From assembly GCA_945897515.1 (NCBI GenBank), contig CAMDFO010000005.1, positions 40,912 through 104,911 of the forward strand: 64,000 nt of DNA, given 5' to 3'. Positions 20,380 through 30,577 of the stretch are shown piece after piece (the first letter of the stretch is position 1; every line of letters starts with the position of its first letter). This stretch comes from Rhodoplanes serenus. Lineage in GTDB: Bacteria; Pseudomonadota; Alphaproteobacteria; Rhizobiales; Xanthobacteraceae. Below the pieces are notes generated by a model. The model did not search any database, was not told where the DNA came from, and saw only the letters and a program-made list of their open reading frames with translations. The position numbers and the translations under genes were made by a program.

Positions 20380-21444
20380 CTACACCTTGAAATACTGCGC
20401 GTAGCGCTTCTTGACGTCGTCGGCTTGCGCCGCGACCCCGGCGGGGTCTTCCTTCATCAGCTTGATGTCCCTGAGCGGCCGCACGCTGGGCTTTTCCACG
20501 GTCTGGCCGTGGCCCGAATACTGACGCGCCCAATCGACCAGGAACTGCTGCGCCTCGCGCGTGTGCATCCAGTTCTGGAACAGCTTCCCGGCGTTCGGGT
20601 TCGGCGCGCCCTTGAACAGAACACTCGGGCCGGCCGCGAGCGGCGTGCCTTCGGTCGGATAGACGACCTCGAGCGGCGCACCCTCTTCCTTGTAGCGGAT
20701 CACCAGGTAGCCTGCGCCGTCGACCATCACGGCGCGCTCGCCGAGCTGGATTTTCTTCGGCGTGTCGGTCGCGGACTGCACCTGCATGACGCGCTGCTTG
20801 GAGAGCTTCTCGAAATAATCCCAGCCGATGTCGCGTGCGATCTGGAACGTCGCGTTCATGATGGTGCCGCTGTAGGCCGGATGCCCTTTGACCATCTTGC
20901 CGGCCCATTTCGGGTCGAGCAGATCGGCGAAGCTCTTCGGCGCATCCTCCTTCTTCACCAGGTTGGTGTTGTAGGCGATCGGCGACACCAGGATGCGGGT
21001 CGTGATGTGGAGGCCGTTGGGATCGTAGTAGGCCTTGTCGTAGTGCTGCGCGACCTCTTCCGGCAGGTATGGCTCGAGCCAGCCGTTCTTGGTCCACACG
21101 ATGCAGTGCGCGGCGTCCGCGGTGTTGGCGACGTCGACGGCGCGGATGTTGGCGGTGTATTCCTGGCCGATGCGGGTGTAGACGCGCTCGGCGCCCGAGC
21201 GCTCGACGCGGACCGCGATGCCATACTTGGCCTCGAACGCCTTGCCGAGACGATTGGCGAAATCCAGGTCCATCGCGGTGTAGAAGGACAGCTTGCCCTC
21301 CTTCTTCGCGGCTTCGATCAGCGCCGGCGTGATCGCGGCGGGCGCGGGCGCCTGGGCGCGGATCGGCTCGGCGAACAGCGTGGTCGCGGCGAGCGCGGTG
21401 CCGCCCTTGAGCACGGTGCGTCGGGTGAAGGTGATGTTTCGCAT
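20380..21444 (-). CDS. Extracellular solute-binding protein (iron-type family), paralogue 1
   Basis: Tat-like MRNITFTRRTVLKGGTALAATTLFA; KEGKLSFYTAMDLDFANRLGKAFEAKYGIAVRVERSGAERV. Confidence 0.85.
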   Translation of the reverse strand: MRNITFTRRTVLKGGTALAATTLFAEPIRAQAPAPAAITPALIEAAKKEGKLSFYTAMDLDFANRLGKAFEAKYGIAVRVERSGAERVYTRIGQEYTANIRAVDVANTADAAHCIVWTKNGWLEPYLPEEVAQHYDKAYYDPNGLHITTRILVSPIAYNTNLVKKEDAPKSFADLLDPKWAGKMVKGHPAYSGTIMNATFQIARDIGWDYFEKLSKQRVMQVQSATDTPKKIQLGERAVMVDGAGYLVIRYKEEGAPLEVVYPTEGTPLAAGPSVLFKGAPNPNAGKLFQNWMHTREAQQFLVDWARQYSGHGQTVEKPSVRPLRDIKLMKEDPAGVAAQADDVKKRYAQYFKV

Positions 21445-21465
21445 GGCGGTTCCTCCGATTTTGGT

Positions 21466-21542
21466 GTCGTCCCCGCGAAAGCGGGGACCCATTGATCAGC
21501 GAGTCCTTGGCAAGATGGGTCCCCGCTTTCGCGGGGACGACA
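21466..21542. repeat. Composite palindromic element
   Basis: gtcgtccccgcgaaagcggggacc...ggtccccgctttcgcggggacgac. Confidence 0.75.
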
Positions 21543-21547
21543 ACCTC

Positions 21548-22603
21548 CTAAACTTTGAACAACTGCGTGTACCTTTTCTTGATCTCGTCGCTCTGTTTCT
21601 CGACCGCCTCCGCATCCTCCTTCAAGGTCTTGATCTCCTTGAGCGGCTTGCGGCCCGGCTTCTCCTTCGCCAGCGGATGCAGCGAGCGCAACGCGGCGAC
21701 GTCGATGATAAGCTGCTGGCACTCCGCGCTGAAGCTCCAGTTCTGGAACAGGCGGGCGGCGTTCGGATTCGGCGCGTTCTTGAAAATGCCGTTCGGCCCG
21801 ACGACCAGCGGCGTGCCCTCGGTCGCATAGACCGGCTCGACCGGCTGCCCCTGCTCCTTCAGCAACAGCAGATTGTATTCGTTGCCGTCGGCCTGGATGG
21901 CGCGTTCGCCAAGCGAGATTTTCTTCGGCGTATCGGAGGCGGACTGCACCTGCATGACGTTCTGCTGGGCAAGCCTCTCCAGATAGGACCAGCCCAGATC
22001 GCGCGCCAGTTGCTGGGTCGCGGTCATGATGGTGCCGCTGTAGCCGGGATGGGCTTTCACCATCTTGCCCTTCCACTTCGGGTCGAGCAGGTCGGCGTGG
22101 CTTTGGGGCGCTTCCTCGCGCTTCACCAAATTGGTGTTGTAGCCGATGACGCTGAGCATCAGGCGGAACGCAGCGAACTCGCCGTCGGCGTCCTTGTGCT
22201 CCGCGGCGTAGTGCTTGGCGACGTCCTCCGGCACATAGGGAGCGAGGATTCTCTGGCGCTTCCAGACGATGAAATGCGCCGCGTCCGACGAGTTGACCAC
22301 GTCGACGGCGAAGATCCGGCTGGAATATTCCTGGCCGATGCGCTGGAACACGCGCTCGGCGCCGGTGCGTTCGACCCGGACCGTGATGCCGGGAAATCGC
22401 GCCTCGAACGCCTTGGCGATCCGCTCCGCCATCGCGAGGTCGACCGAGGTGTAGTAGCTGACTTTGCCTTCCTTGCGCGCCGCGGCGATCAACTCGGGCG
22501 TGATCGCCTCCGCCGGCGGGGCGGCGGCGAGCACGCGCGCCGGGACGCCGGCCATCGCCAGCGATGCGGCTCCCTTAAGCAACGCACGGCGAGACAGTTG
22601 CAT
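21548..22603 (-). CDS. Extracellular solute-binding protein, paralogue 2
   Basis: MQLSRRALLKGAASLAMAG; KEGKVSYYTSVDLAMAERIAKAFEARFPGITVRVERTGAERVFQRIGQEY. Confidence 0.85.
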   Translation of the reverse strand: MQLSRRALLKGAASLAMAGVPARVLAAAPPAEAITPELIAAARKEGKVSYYTSVDLAMAERIAKAFEARFPGITVRVERTGAERVFQRIGQEYSSRIFAVDVVNSSDAAHFIVWKRQRILAPYVPEDVAKHYAAEHKDADGEFAAFRLMLSVIGYNTNLVKREEAPQSHADLLDPKWKGKMVKAHPGYSGTIMTATQQLARDLGWSYLERLAQQNVMQVQSASDTPKKISLGERAIQADGNEYNLLLLKEQGQPVEPVYATEGTPLVVGPNGIFKNAPNPNAARLFQNWSFSAECQQLIIDVAALRSLHPLAKEKPGRKPLKEIKTLKEDAEAVEKQSDEIKKRYTQLFKV

Positions 22604-22620
22604 TCGCCTCACACTCCGCT

Positions 22621-22715
22621 GTCATGCCCCGCCCCCGATCACGTCGGGGGTAAACTCCAGCGGGGCATCCAGTCTCAGGAAGAGCGCTGGATCGCCCGCC
22701 TTCGCGGGCGATGAC
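22621..22715. repeat. Composite palindromic element
   Basis: gtcatgccccgccc...ggcggggcat type arms; right arm gatcgcccgccttcgcgggcgatgac. Confidence 0.65.
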
Positions 22716-22738
22716 AGCGTCTTTGCGGCTCCGTATCG

Positions 22739-23803
22739 CTACACCTTGAATATCTGGGTGTATCGCTTCTTGATATTGTCGCTCTCGCGCTCGACCGCTG
22801 CGGCGTCGTCCTTCATCAGCTTGATGTCCTTCATCGGCCGCCGCCCGGCCTTTTCCTTGACCAGCGCGTGCGCCGAACGCAGGCCGCCGTGATCGACGCA
22901 AAGCTGCTGGCACTCCGGCGAGAACATGAAGCTCTGCAGCAGCCGGGCAGCGTTCGGATTTGGCGCGGCCTTGAAGATCGCATTCGGCCCGATGATCAGC
23001 GGCGTGCCTTCGGTCGGATAAACCAGCTCGACCGGGTCGCCCTTCTCCTTGTGCTGGAACACGACGTATTCCACGCCGTCGGCCATCACGGCGCGCTCGC
23101 CGAGCGCAAGCTTCTTGGGCGGATCGGAAGCGGACTGCACCTGCATGATGCGCTGCCTGGCGAGCCGCTCGAAATACTCCCAGCCGATGTCGCGCGACAT
23201 CTGATAGGTCGCGGTCAGGATCGTCCCGCTGTAGCCGGGATGCGCCTTGACGATCTTGCCCGCCCATTTGGGATCGAGCAGATCAGCGTAGCTCTTGGGC
23301 GCCTCCGCCGCCGTCACCAGCTTGGTGTTGTAGGCGATCGGACAGAGGAAGATGCGGAAGCTGGCGAACTGGCCGTCCGGGTCCTTGTGCTCGGCGGGAT
23401 AGTGCTTGGCCACGTCCTCGGGCAGGTAGGGCTCGAGGATGCCCTGGCGCTTCCAGACGATCAGGTGGGCGGCGTCCGACGAGTTGACGATGTCCACCGC
23501 GTGGATCTTGCTGGCGTATTCCTGGGCGATGCGGCTGAACACCCGCTCCGCGCCGGTGCGCTCGACGCGCACCGCCACGCCCGGATACTTCGCCTCGAAG
23601 GTCCGCGCCACGCGTTCGGCCAGCGGCAGGTCGACCGAGGTGTACCAGACCGCCTTGCCCTCCTTCTTGGCCGCCTCGATCAGCGCCGGCGTGACCGTGC
23701 TGGCCGCAGGAGCCTGGGCGCGGGTCGGCGTGGCGAACACCGTACTGGCGGCCAGCGCCGTCCCGGCCTTGAGCATGTCTCGCCGCGTGAGCGTGGTCTT
23801 CAT
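22739..23803 (-). CDS. Extracellular solute-binding protein, paralogue 3
   Basis: MKTTLTRRDMLKAGTALAASTVFA; shares KAHPGYSGTILTATYQMSRDIGWEYFERLARQRIMQVQSASD with neighbours. Confidence 0.85.
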   Translation of the reverse strand: MKTTLTRRDMLKAGTALAASTVFATPTRAQAPAASTVTPALIEAAKKEGKAVWYTSVDLPLAERVARTFEAKYPGVAVRVERTGAERVFSRIAQEYASKIHAVDIVNSSDAAHLIVWKRQGILEPYLPEDVAKHYPAEHKDPDGQFASFRIFLCPIAYNTKLVTAAEAPKSYADLLDPKWAGKIVKAHPGYSGTILTATYQMSRDIGWEYFERLARQRIMQVQSASDPPKKLALGERAVMADGVEYVVFQHKEKGDPVELVYPTEGTPLIIGPNAIFKAAPNPNAARLLQSFMFSPECQQLCVDHGGLRSAHALVKEKAGRRPMKDIKLMKDDAAAVERESDNIKKRYTQIFKV

Positions 23804-23843
23804 CGCATCCTCCCGTCAGGCCGCCTTGCGGCCGTCTTGTACG

Positions 23844-24905
23844 TCACACGCCGAAGATTTTCGCGTAGCGCGCCTTGATCTCGGCGGCGGTCCGTTCGAC
23901 GCCGACGGCATCGTCCTTCATCACCTTGATGTCCTTGAGCAGACGGCGTCCGACCTTCTCCTTGGCCTGCGGATGCAGCGAGCGCAGCGCGCCGATGTCG
24001 ATGATGAGTTGCTGGCACTCCTGGGTGAAGCACCAGTTGTTGAACAGCCGCGCCGCATTCGGGTTGGGCGCCGCCTTGAAGACCGCGTTCGGCCCAACCG
24101 CCATCGGCGTGCCTTCGGTCGGATAGACGATCTCGATCGGATCGCCCTTCTCCTTGAGCTGCAGCGCGTTGTACTCGTTGCCGTCCACCATCACGGCGCG
24201 CTCGCCGAGCGCCAGCTTCTTGGGTGGATCAGTCGAGGACTGCACCTGCATGATCCGCTGCTTGGCGAGCTTCTCCAGATATTCCCAGCCGAGGTCGCGG
24301 GTGATCTGGAACGTCGCGGTCATGACGTTGCCGCTGTAGCCCGGGTGCGCCTTCACCATCTTGCCGGCCCACTTGGGATCGAGCAGGTCGGCAAAGCTCT
24401 TCGGCGCTTCCGCCGCGGTCACCAGCTTGGTGTTGTAGCCGATGACGCTCATGCCGGCGCGGAAGTTGGCGTGCATGCCGTCGGCGTCCTTGTGCTCGGC
24501 GGCGTAATGCTTGGCCACGTCCTCCGGAACGTGCGCCGCGAGAATGCCCTGGCGCTTCCACACGATGAAGTGCGCCGCGTCGGACGAGTTCACCACGTCG
24601 ACCGCATGGATGCGGCTGGAATATTCCTGGCCGATGCGCTGGAACACGCGTTCCGCGCCGGTGCGCTCGACCCGCACCGTGATGCCGGGGAACTTGGTCT
24701 CGAACGCCTTGGCGATGCGCTCGGCCACCGCCAGATCGATGGCGGTGTAGTAGACGATCTTGCCTTCCTTCTTCGCCGCCTCGATCAGCGCCGGCGTGAT
24801 CGAGTCCGCCGCCGGCGCCTGGGCGCGGATCGGCGTGGCATAGACCGTGGTCAGAGCGAGCGCGCTCGAACCCTTGAGAACATCGCGCCTGGAAAATCGG
24901 GCCAT
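23844..24905 (-). CDS. Extracellular solute-binding protein, paralogue 4
   Basis: MARFSRRDVLKGSSALALTTVYA; KAHPGYSGNVMTATFQITRDLGWEYLEKLAKQRIMQVQSSTDPPKKLALGERAVMVDG. Confidence 0.85.
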   Translation of the reverse strand: MARFSRRDVLKGSSALALTTVYATPIRAQAPAADSITPALIEAAKKEGKIVYYTAIDLAVAERIAKAFETKFPGITVRVERTGAERVFQRIGQEYSSRIHAVDVVNSSDAAHFIVWKRQGILAAHVPEDVAKHYAAEHKDADGMHANFRAGMSVIGYNTKLVTAAEAPKSFADLLDPKWAGKMVKAHPGYSGNVMTATFQITRDLGWEYLEKLAKQRIMQVQSSTDPPKKLALGERAVMVDGNEYNALQLKEKGDPIEIVYPTEGTPMAVGPNAVFKAAPNPNAARLFNNWCFTQECQQLIIDIGALRSLHPQAKEKVGRRLLKDIKVMKDDAVGVERTAAEIKARYAKIFGV

Positions 24906-24952
24906 TGCTTCGTTTCCTTCCCTAGAATTTTCAGCGGCTGCCGCTTCGGCTT

Positions 24953-26014
24953 TTATCCCGCCAGCGCCCGGCATCTTTCGGGCGGCAGGTGCAACCAGAC
25001 CGTCGAGCCCGGCGCCACGCTTTCGCCGGCCGGCGTCACCACGCGCAACTGGGTGCCATCCGCAATCTCGACCATATAGTCGCGGCTGTTTCCCAGGAAG
25101 ACTTGCCGGGTGACCTTGGCTGCGACCACGTTGTCCTTGACCGCGGGCTCCTTGGCGGAAAGCTGGATCTGGTGCTGGCGGATCGAGATCGCAGCGTCGC
25201 CGCCGGATTTCATCGGCTCGCCGGTGACGCGCAACGGGGTGCCGGCCAGCGACATGTTGGTGGCGTCGAGCGCCTTGCCCTTGAACACGTTGCTCATGCC
25301 GATGAAGCGCGCCACGAACTCCGAGCGCGGCCGGTCGTAGATCTCTTCCGGCGTGCCGGCCTGCTCGATCTTGCCGGCGTTCATCACGCAGATCACGTCG
25401 GACGTGGTCATCGCCTCGGACTGATCGTGGGTGACGTAGACCGTGGTGTAGCGGTATTCGTCATGCAGCCGGCGGATCTCGAAGCGCATCTCCTCACGCA
25501 GATTGGCGTCGAGGTTGGACAATGGCTCGTCGAGCAGCAGGGTCTCGGGCTCCACGATCAGCGCGCGCGCCAGCGCCACGCGCTGCTGCTGGCCGCCCGA
25601 CAGTTCGCCGGGATAGCGGCTGGCCAGCGGGGCGAGCTTGGTGGTGGCGAGAATGGAATCGAGCTTCTTCCTGATGGTGTCGCCGTCGAGCTTCCGCAGC
25701 TTGAGGCCGTACACGATGTTCTCGGCGACCGTCATGTGCGGCCAGAGCGCGTAGCTCTGGAAGATCATCGACATGTTGCGCCGCTCCGGCGGCAGCGATC
25801 TCTGCGGCGTCGAGACCACGCGGTCGCCGACCCGGATCTCGCCCTCGTTCGGCTCGACGAATCCGGCGATCAGCCGCAGCGTCGTGGTCTTGCCACAGCC
25901 CGACGGTCCGAGCAGGCACACCAGGCTGCCATGCTCAATCGTCAGCGACACGTCGTCGACGACCGCCAGCGGGCCGTAGCGTTTCGTCAACTTGCGCAGT
26001 TCAACCGACGCCAC
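24953..26014 (-). CDS. ABC transporter ATP-binding protein (FbpC/PotA-like)
   Basis: LLGPSGCGKTTTLRLIAG Walker A; LSGGQQQRVALARAL signature; LLLDEPLSNLDA Walker B. Confidence 0.92.
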   Translation of the reverse strand: MASVELRKLTKRYGPLAVVDDVSLTIEHGSLVCLLGPSGCGKTTTLRLIAGFVEPNEGEIRVGDRVVSTPQRSLPPERRNMSMIFQSYALWPHMTVAENIVYGLKLRKLDGDTIRKKLDSILATTKLAPLASRYPGELSGGQQQRVALARALIVEPETLLLDEPLSNLDANLREEMRFEIRRLHDEYRYTTVYVTHDQSEAMTTSDVICVMNAGKIEQAGTPEEIYDRPRSEFVARFIGMSNVFKGKALDATNMSLAGTPLRVTGEPMKSGGDAAISIRQHQIQLSAKEPAVKDNVVAAKVTRQVFLGNSRDYMVEIADGTQLRVVTPAGESVAPGSTVWLHLPPERCRALAG

Positions 26015-26097
26015 CTGCCGCTCCTCCTGCCGTCTTTTTATCGCGCCAACTCAACAAGAACACCGAAGACGGCAGGCGCCATCCCTGGGTTCTCGAT

Positions 26098-26934
26098 TCA
26101 GGTCCCGGTAAACACCGGCTTGCGCTTCTCCATGAAGGCCTTCCGGCCTTCATGGTAGTCCTTGCTGTTGAAGCACGCCTCCACCAGCGCGTGGCTGCGT
26201 GCGATGTCGCGCTTGCCGTCTTCCTTCACGACTTCAGCCACGGTCGCCTTCGCCGCCTTGATCGTCAGCGGCGCATTGCCGGCGATCAGATCGGCGTAGT
26301 CCTTGACGTACTTTTCAAGCTCGCCCGGCGCATCCGGCACTATTCTATTCACCAGGCCCATGGTCTGGGCCTCCGCTGCGGTGAATTGCCGCGCCGTATA
26401 GAAGATTTCCATCGCGAACGAGGGCCCGACGATGTCGACCAGCCGCTTGAGGCCGGGGTAGGCGTAGCCGAGCCCCAGCTTGGCGGCCGGCACCCCGAAT
26501 TTCGAGCCTTCGGTGGCGATGCGCAGGTCACAGCAGGTCGCAAGCCCCATGCCGCCGCCGATGCAATAGCCGCGGATCATGGCGATGGTCGGCTTCGGGA
26601 ATTCGTGGAACGCGGCGTAGGCCTGCTCGACGATTCCGCTGTAGCGCTTCACCGACGCCTCGTCGGAGCGCTCCTTTTCGAATTTCGAAATGTCGGCGCC
26701 CGACACGAAGGCCTTGCCGCCTGCGCCGGTCACCACCACCACGAAGATCTCGGGATCGTTGCGATAGTCGTCGAGGATGCCGGTCGCGGCCTCCCACATG
26801 TCGAGCGACACCGCGTTGTGCTTCTCGACGTTGTTGTAGATCACGTAGCCGACGCGGCCTTCCTTGCGCGACAGCATCTTGTTGTCGGCATAGGACTTGG
26901 TGTTGGCAGGCGTCACGGTGGCGGGCTGGTTCAT
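26098..26934 (-). CDS. Enoyl-CoA hydratase/isomerase family protein
   Basis: AGGKAFVSGADISKFEKER; MIRGYCIGGGMGLATCCDLRIATEGSKFGVPAAKLGLGY. Confidence 0.9.
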   Translation of the reverse strand: MNQPATVTPANTKSYADNKMLSRKEGRVGYVIYNNVEKHNAVSLDMWEAATGILDDYRNDPEIFVVVVTGAGGKAFVSGADISKFEKERSDEASVKRYSGIVEQAYAAFHEFPKPTIAMIRGYCIGGGMGLATCCDLRIATEGSKFGVPAAKLGLGYAYPGLKRLVDIVGPSFAMEIFYTARQFTAAEAQTMGLVNRIVPDAPGELEKYVKDYADLIAGNAPLTIKAAKATVAEVVKEDGKRDIARSHALVEACFNSKDYHEGRKAFMEKRKPVFTGT

Positions 26935-26954
26935 ATCTAGGTCCCTCGATTGTC

Positions 26955-27039
26955 GTCATGCCCGGCCTTGTACCGGGCATCCACGTCTTGCTTACGGAGC
27001 AAGGAAGGCGTGGATGGCCGGGACAGGCCCGGCCATGAC
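26955..27039. repeat. Composite palindromic element
   Basis: gtcatgcccggccttgtaccgggcatccacg...cgtggatggccgggacaggcccggccatgac. Confidence 0.75.
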
Positions 27040-27062
27040 GTGGAAAGATTTCCGCGCGATCA

Positions 27063-28256
27063 TCACACTGCCTTCGCCTGGCGCAGCGCGGCGATCTCGC
27101 TCGCGCTGAAACCGAATTCGTTCAGCACCTCGTCGGTGTGCTCGCCCAACTCCGGCGGGCGCACCGCCATCGAGCTGTTGGTGCGCGACAATGTCATCGG
27201 CTGCCCCACGAGGCCGAGCGGGCTGCCGTCCTTCTTCGGCGTGCTCTGCGCGATGCCGAGATGCTTGACCTGCGGATCGCCGAACACCTGATCGATGTTG
27301 TAGATCGGACCGCAGGGCACGCCGGCCTTGTTGAAGATATCGATCCACTCGGCGCTCGATTTCTTCGGCGTGTAGGTGTCGATCTCGGCGTTGAGCGCCT
27401 TGCGGTGCTGCGAGCGCAGCTTGCTGGAGGAATAGTCCGGGTTCTGCAGCATCGCCTCGGCGCCAAGCGCGCGGGCGAAGCGCTCCCAGATCGGCCCGCC
27501 GGTGGTGGCGATGTTGATGTGGCCGTCGCTGGTCTTGAACACGCCGGTCGGGATCGAGGTCGGGTGATCGTTGCCGGCCTGCTTGGCGACCTCCTGGTTC
27601 TGCAGCCAGCGCGAGGCCTGGAAGTCGAGCATGAAAATCTGCGCCTGCAGCAGCGACGTCGCCACGTGCTGCCCCTCGCCGGAGACCTCGCGCTCGTGCA
27701 GCGCGGTGAGGATGCCCATCGCGCAGAACAAGCCGGCGCAGAGATCGGCGATCGGGATGCCGACGCGCACCGGGCCCTGGCCCTGCAAGCCGGTGATCGA
27801 CATCAGTCCGCCCATGCCCTGCGCGATCTGGTCGAAACCAGGGCGGTTTTCGTATGGGCCGTCCTGGCCGAAGCCCGAGATGCTGCCCAGCACGATGCGC
27901 TTGTTGACCTTTTTCAAGTCCGCGTAGTCGACGCCGAGGCGGCGCTTCACGTCCGGACGGAAGTTCTCCACCACCACGTCGGCCTTCTCGACCATGCGCA
28001 GGAACGCGGCGCGGCCGGCGGGGTCCTTCAGGTTGATGGTGATGCTGCGCTTGTTGCGATGCAAATTCTGGAAGTCGGAGCCCTCGCGCGGCCCCCCCAT
28101 GCCTTCGCCGCCCTTTTCGTCCGGCGGCATCTCGATCTTGATGACGTTCGCGCCCCAGTCGGCGAGCTGGCGCACGCAGGTCGGGCCCGACCGGACGCGG
28201 GTGAGGTCGAGGACGGTAAAGCGCGCAAGCGCCTGGGAAGCTTGATGAAATGGCAT
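27063..28256 (-). CDS. CaiB/BaiF family CoA transferase
   Basis: FTVLDLTRVRSGPTCVRQLADWGANVIKIEMPPDEKGGEG; RNKRSITINLKDPAGRAAFLRMVEKADVVVENFRPDVKRRLGV. Confidence 0.92.
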   Translation of the reverse strand: MPFHQASQALARFTVLDLTRVRSGPTCVRQLADWGANVIKIEMPPDEKGGEGMGGPREGSDFQNLHRNKRSITINLKDPAGRAAFLRMVEKADVVVENFRPDVKRRLGVDYADLKKVNKRIVLGSISGFGQDGPYENRPGFDQIAQGMGGLMSITGLQGQGPVRVGIPIADLCAGLFCAMGILTALHEREVSGEGQHVATSLLQAQIFMLDFQASRWLQNQEVAKQAGNDHPTSIPTGVFKTSDGHINIATTGGPIWERFARALGAEAMLQNPDYSSSKLRSQHRKALNAEIDTYTPKKSSAEWIDIFNKAGVPCGPIYNIDQVFGDPQVKHLGIAQSTPKKDGSPLGLVGQPMTLSRTNSSMAVRPPELGEHTDEVLNEFGFSASEIAALRQAKAV

Positions 28257-28448
28257 GGCCGGAATTTGTCGCCTGTGTGGTCGGACCGGCAGCGACAATC
28301 CCCGATATGGCGGGTGTTGTCCACCGTGAACCGGCGTGCGTCGCGGCCCGCCAACGGCCTCCCCGCGCGCCGGCGGCGGGATGGTGGGTTGCACCCACCT
28401 CCTGATGGCATAGACTTTTGCCCACGGTCGATCCAGCCATCGGAGCCA

Positions 28449-29417
28449 ATGATGAAGCGTATGTGTGCCGCGCTCGCCCTGATGGGTGCCGCGATCGTGT
28501 CGATGCCGGCGAGCGCGCAGGATTGGCCGAACCGGCCGGTCCGCATGGTCAACACCTTCGCCGCCGGCGGAACCGCCGATGTGCTCACCCGCCTGGTGGC
28601 CGACCACCTCACGAGCGTGTTCAAGCAGCAGTTTTTCGTCGAGACCCGCGCCGGCGCCGCCGGCACCATCGGCGTGAAGTCGGTCGCCGACTCTCCGCCA
28701 GACGGCTACAACTTCGCGCTCACCAACATTACGCATCTGGTGCTGGCGCCGATCACCAATCCCAAGCTCGGCTACGACCCGTTCCGCGATCTGACCAACA
28801 TCGGCTACGTCGCCGGTTCGCCGATCATGATCTCGGTCAACCCCAAGAGCGGCGTGAAGACGATCAATGAATTCATCGAGCTGTCGAAGAAAAGCGACAA
28901 GGCGCTGACCTATTCGTCGTCCGGCGTCGGCAGCTCCGGGCAACTGGTGGCGGAGGCTTTCGCCAAGCTTGCCGGAATCAAGATCGAGCACGTGCCCTAC
29001 AAGGGCGCCTCGCAGGGCATCATGGACCTGGTCGGCGGCCACATCGCATTCTCGGCGCAGACCGTCTCGTCGACCGCTTCGTACGTGCGCGGTGGCGCGC
29101 TGCTTGCGGTCGCGCATTCCGGCAAGGAGCGCTTCGCCGACTTCCCGGACGTGCCGACCCTCAAGGAGCTGGGGCACGATGTCATCGCGACCACCTGGTT
29201 CAGCATCTCGGGACCGGCCGGGCTGCCGCCCGACATCACGGAGAAGATGAATCGCGAGATCACCCGCGCGGTGTCGAAGCCCGAGGTGCAGGCGCGCCTG
29301 CGCCGGGACGGGCTGATCGCCGATCCGATGACGGTCGAGGAATTGAAGAAGCACATCGAGGCTGAGACCGCGCGCTGGAAGCCGGTGCTCGGGCAGTTGG
29401 GACTGATCGGCAAATAA
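28449..29417 (+). CDS. Bug/TctC-family substrate-binding protein
   Basis: QDWPNRPVRMVNTFAAGGTADVLTRLVADHL; PYKGASQGIMDLVGGHI. Confidence 0.87.
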   Translation: MMKRMCAALALMGAAIVSMPASAQDWPNRPVRMVNTFAAGGTADVLTRLVADHLTSVFKQQFFVETRAGAAGTIGVKSVADSPPDGYNFALTNITHLVLAPITNPKLGYDPFRDLTNIGYVAGSPIMISVNPKSGVKTINEFIELSKKSDKALTYSSSGVGSSGQLVAEAFAKLAGIKIEHVPYKGASQGIMDLVGGHIAFSAQTVSSTASYVRGGALLAVAHSGKERFADFPDVPTLKELGHDVIATTWFSISGPAGLPPDITEKMNREITRAVSKPEVQARLRRDGLIADPMTVEELKKHIEAETARWKPVLGQLGLIGK

Positions 29418-29444
29418 CAAACCATTGTTTCACAGGGGAGCGAC

Positions 29445-30422
29445 ATGACATCAATCATCAGCAGGCGTGGCTTTCTCGGCACCACCGCGGGCGCGGCAGC
29501 GCTATCGATCGCCGGCATCCGTCCGGGCGCCGCGCAGGCGTTTCCGACGCGCGGCCTGCTCATCATCGTGCCCTACGCGGCCGGTGGCGGCAGCGACATC
29601 TCGGCGCGACTGCTCGCGCGCGATCTCGAGCCGATTTTCGGCAGGCCGGTGACGGTCGAAAACCGCGCCGGCGGTGGCGGCTGGGTCGGCTGGGGCTCGC
29701 TCGCGCAGTCGAAGCCGGACGGCTACACCATCGGCTACATCAACGTCCCCAACATATTCGCCGGCTATCTCGACAAGCAGTCTGGGGGCTCGCGCAAGGA
29801 GAATCTGGAAAGCTTCACGCCACTGATCAACCACGTCACCGACTACAACATGTGGTCGGTCAAGCCCGACAGCAAATTCAAGACGGTGAAGGACGTCATC
29901 GAGGAGGCGAAGAAGCGGCCGGGCACGATCACGCTGAACGGCGGCGGCCACGGCACCGACGATCACGTCGCGGTGCTCGGTATCGGCGCCAACAACAACA
30001 CCAGCTTCCAGATGGTGCACTTCCGCGGCACGCCCGAGGGCAAGACCCAGGTGCTGGGCGGCAATATCGAGGTCTACGCCTGCAACGTCAGCGAAGGCGC
30101 GGTGGACGTGAAGGCCGGCATCATCCGGCCGCTCGGCGTGATGTCGCCGGCACGCTCCAAGTTCATGCCCGACGTGCCGACGTTCCGCGAGCAGGGGGTC
30201 AACGAGGTGTGGTCAACGTCGCGGGGGGTCGCGGCGCCGGCCAATCTGCCGAAGGACGTCGAGGCCGCGCTGATCGCCGCGCTGGAGAAGACGATCTCGT
30301 CGCCGGAGCACAAGGCGAAGGCGGAGGCGCTGTCGCTCGATCCGGACGTCATCAAGGGCGCGGCCTACACGAAGTTCCTGAAGGAAAACGAGCAGGCAAC
30401 CAAGAAGCTGATGAATTGGTAG
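29445..30422 (+). CDS. Bug/TctC-family substrate-binding protein, Tat-like leader
   Basis: MTSIISRRGFLGTTAGAAALSIAG; FPTRGLLIIVPYAAGGGSDISARLLARDL. Confidence 0.85.
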   Translation: MTSIISRRGFLGTTAGAAALSIAGIRPGAAQAFPTRGLLIIVPYAAGGGSDISARLLARDLEPIFGRPVTVENRAGGGGWVGWGSLAQSKPDGYTIGYINVPNIFAGYLDKQSGGSRKENLESFTPLINHVTDYNMWSVKPDSKFKTVKDVIEEAKKRPGTITLNGGGHGTDDHVAVLGIGANNNTSFQMVHFRGTPEGKTQVLGGNIEVYACNVSEGAVDVKAGIIRPLGVMSPARSKFMPDVPTFREQGVNEVWSTSRGVAAPANLPKDVEAALIAALEKTISSPEHKAKAEALSLDPDVIKGAAYTKFLKENEQATKKLMNW

Positions 30423-30436
30423 CTGCTGGCTCCGCT

Positions 30437-30554
30437 GTCATCGTCCGCCCCCGGGTCCGGCCTATGGCCGGCCCGAGGACAGGCTCCAGCGGACGATCCA
30501 GCAACCACGAGACGCGATGCGAAGACTGGGTCCCCCGCCTTCGCGGGGGACGAC
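30437..30554. repeat. Composite palindromic element (long left arm)
   Basis: gtcatcgtccgcccccgggtccggcctatggccggcccgaggacaggctccagcggacgatcc...ggtcccccgccttcgcgggggacgac. Confidence 0.7.
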
Positions 30555-30577
30555 AGCGTCAGTATCAAGGGACACAC

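Noticed and set aside
27138-28448. 5' part of the 759-aa plus ORF before the Bug SBP signal peptide
   Set aside because: Antisense to a clear CaiB/BaiF gene; the true start is ATG 28449 with a signal peptide.
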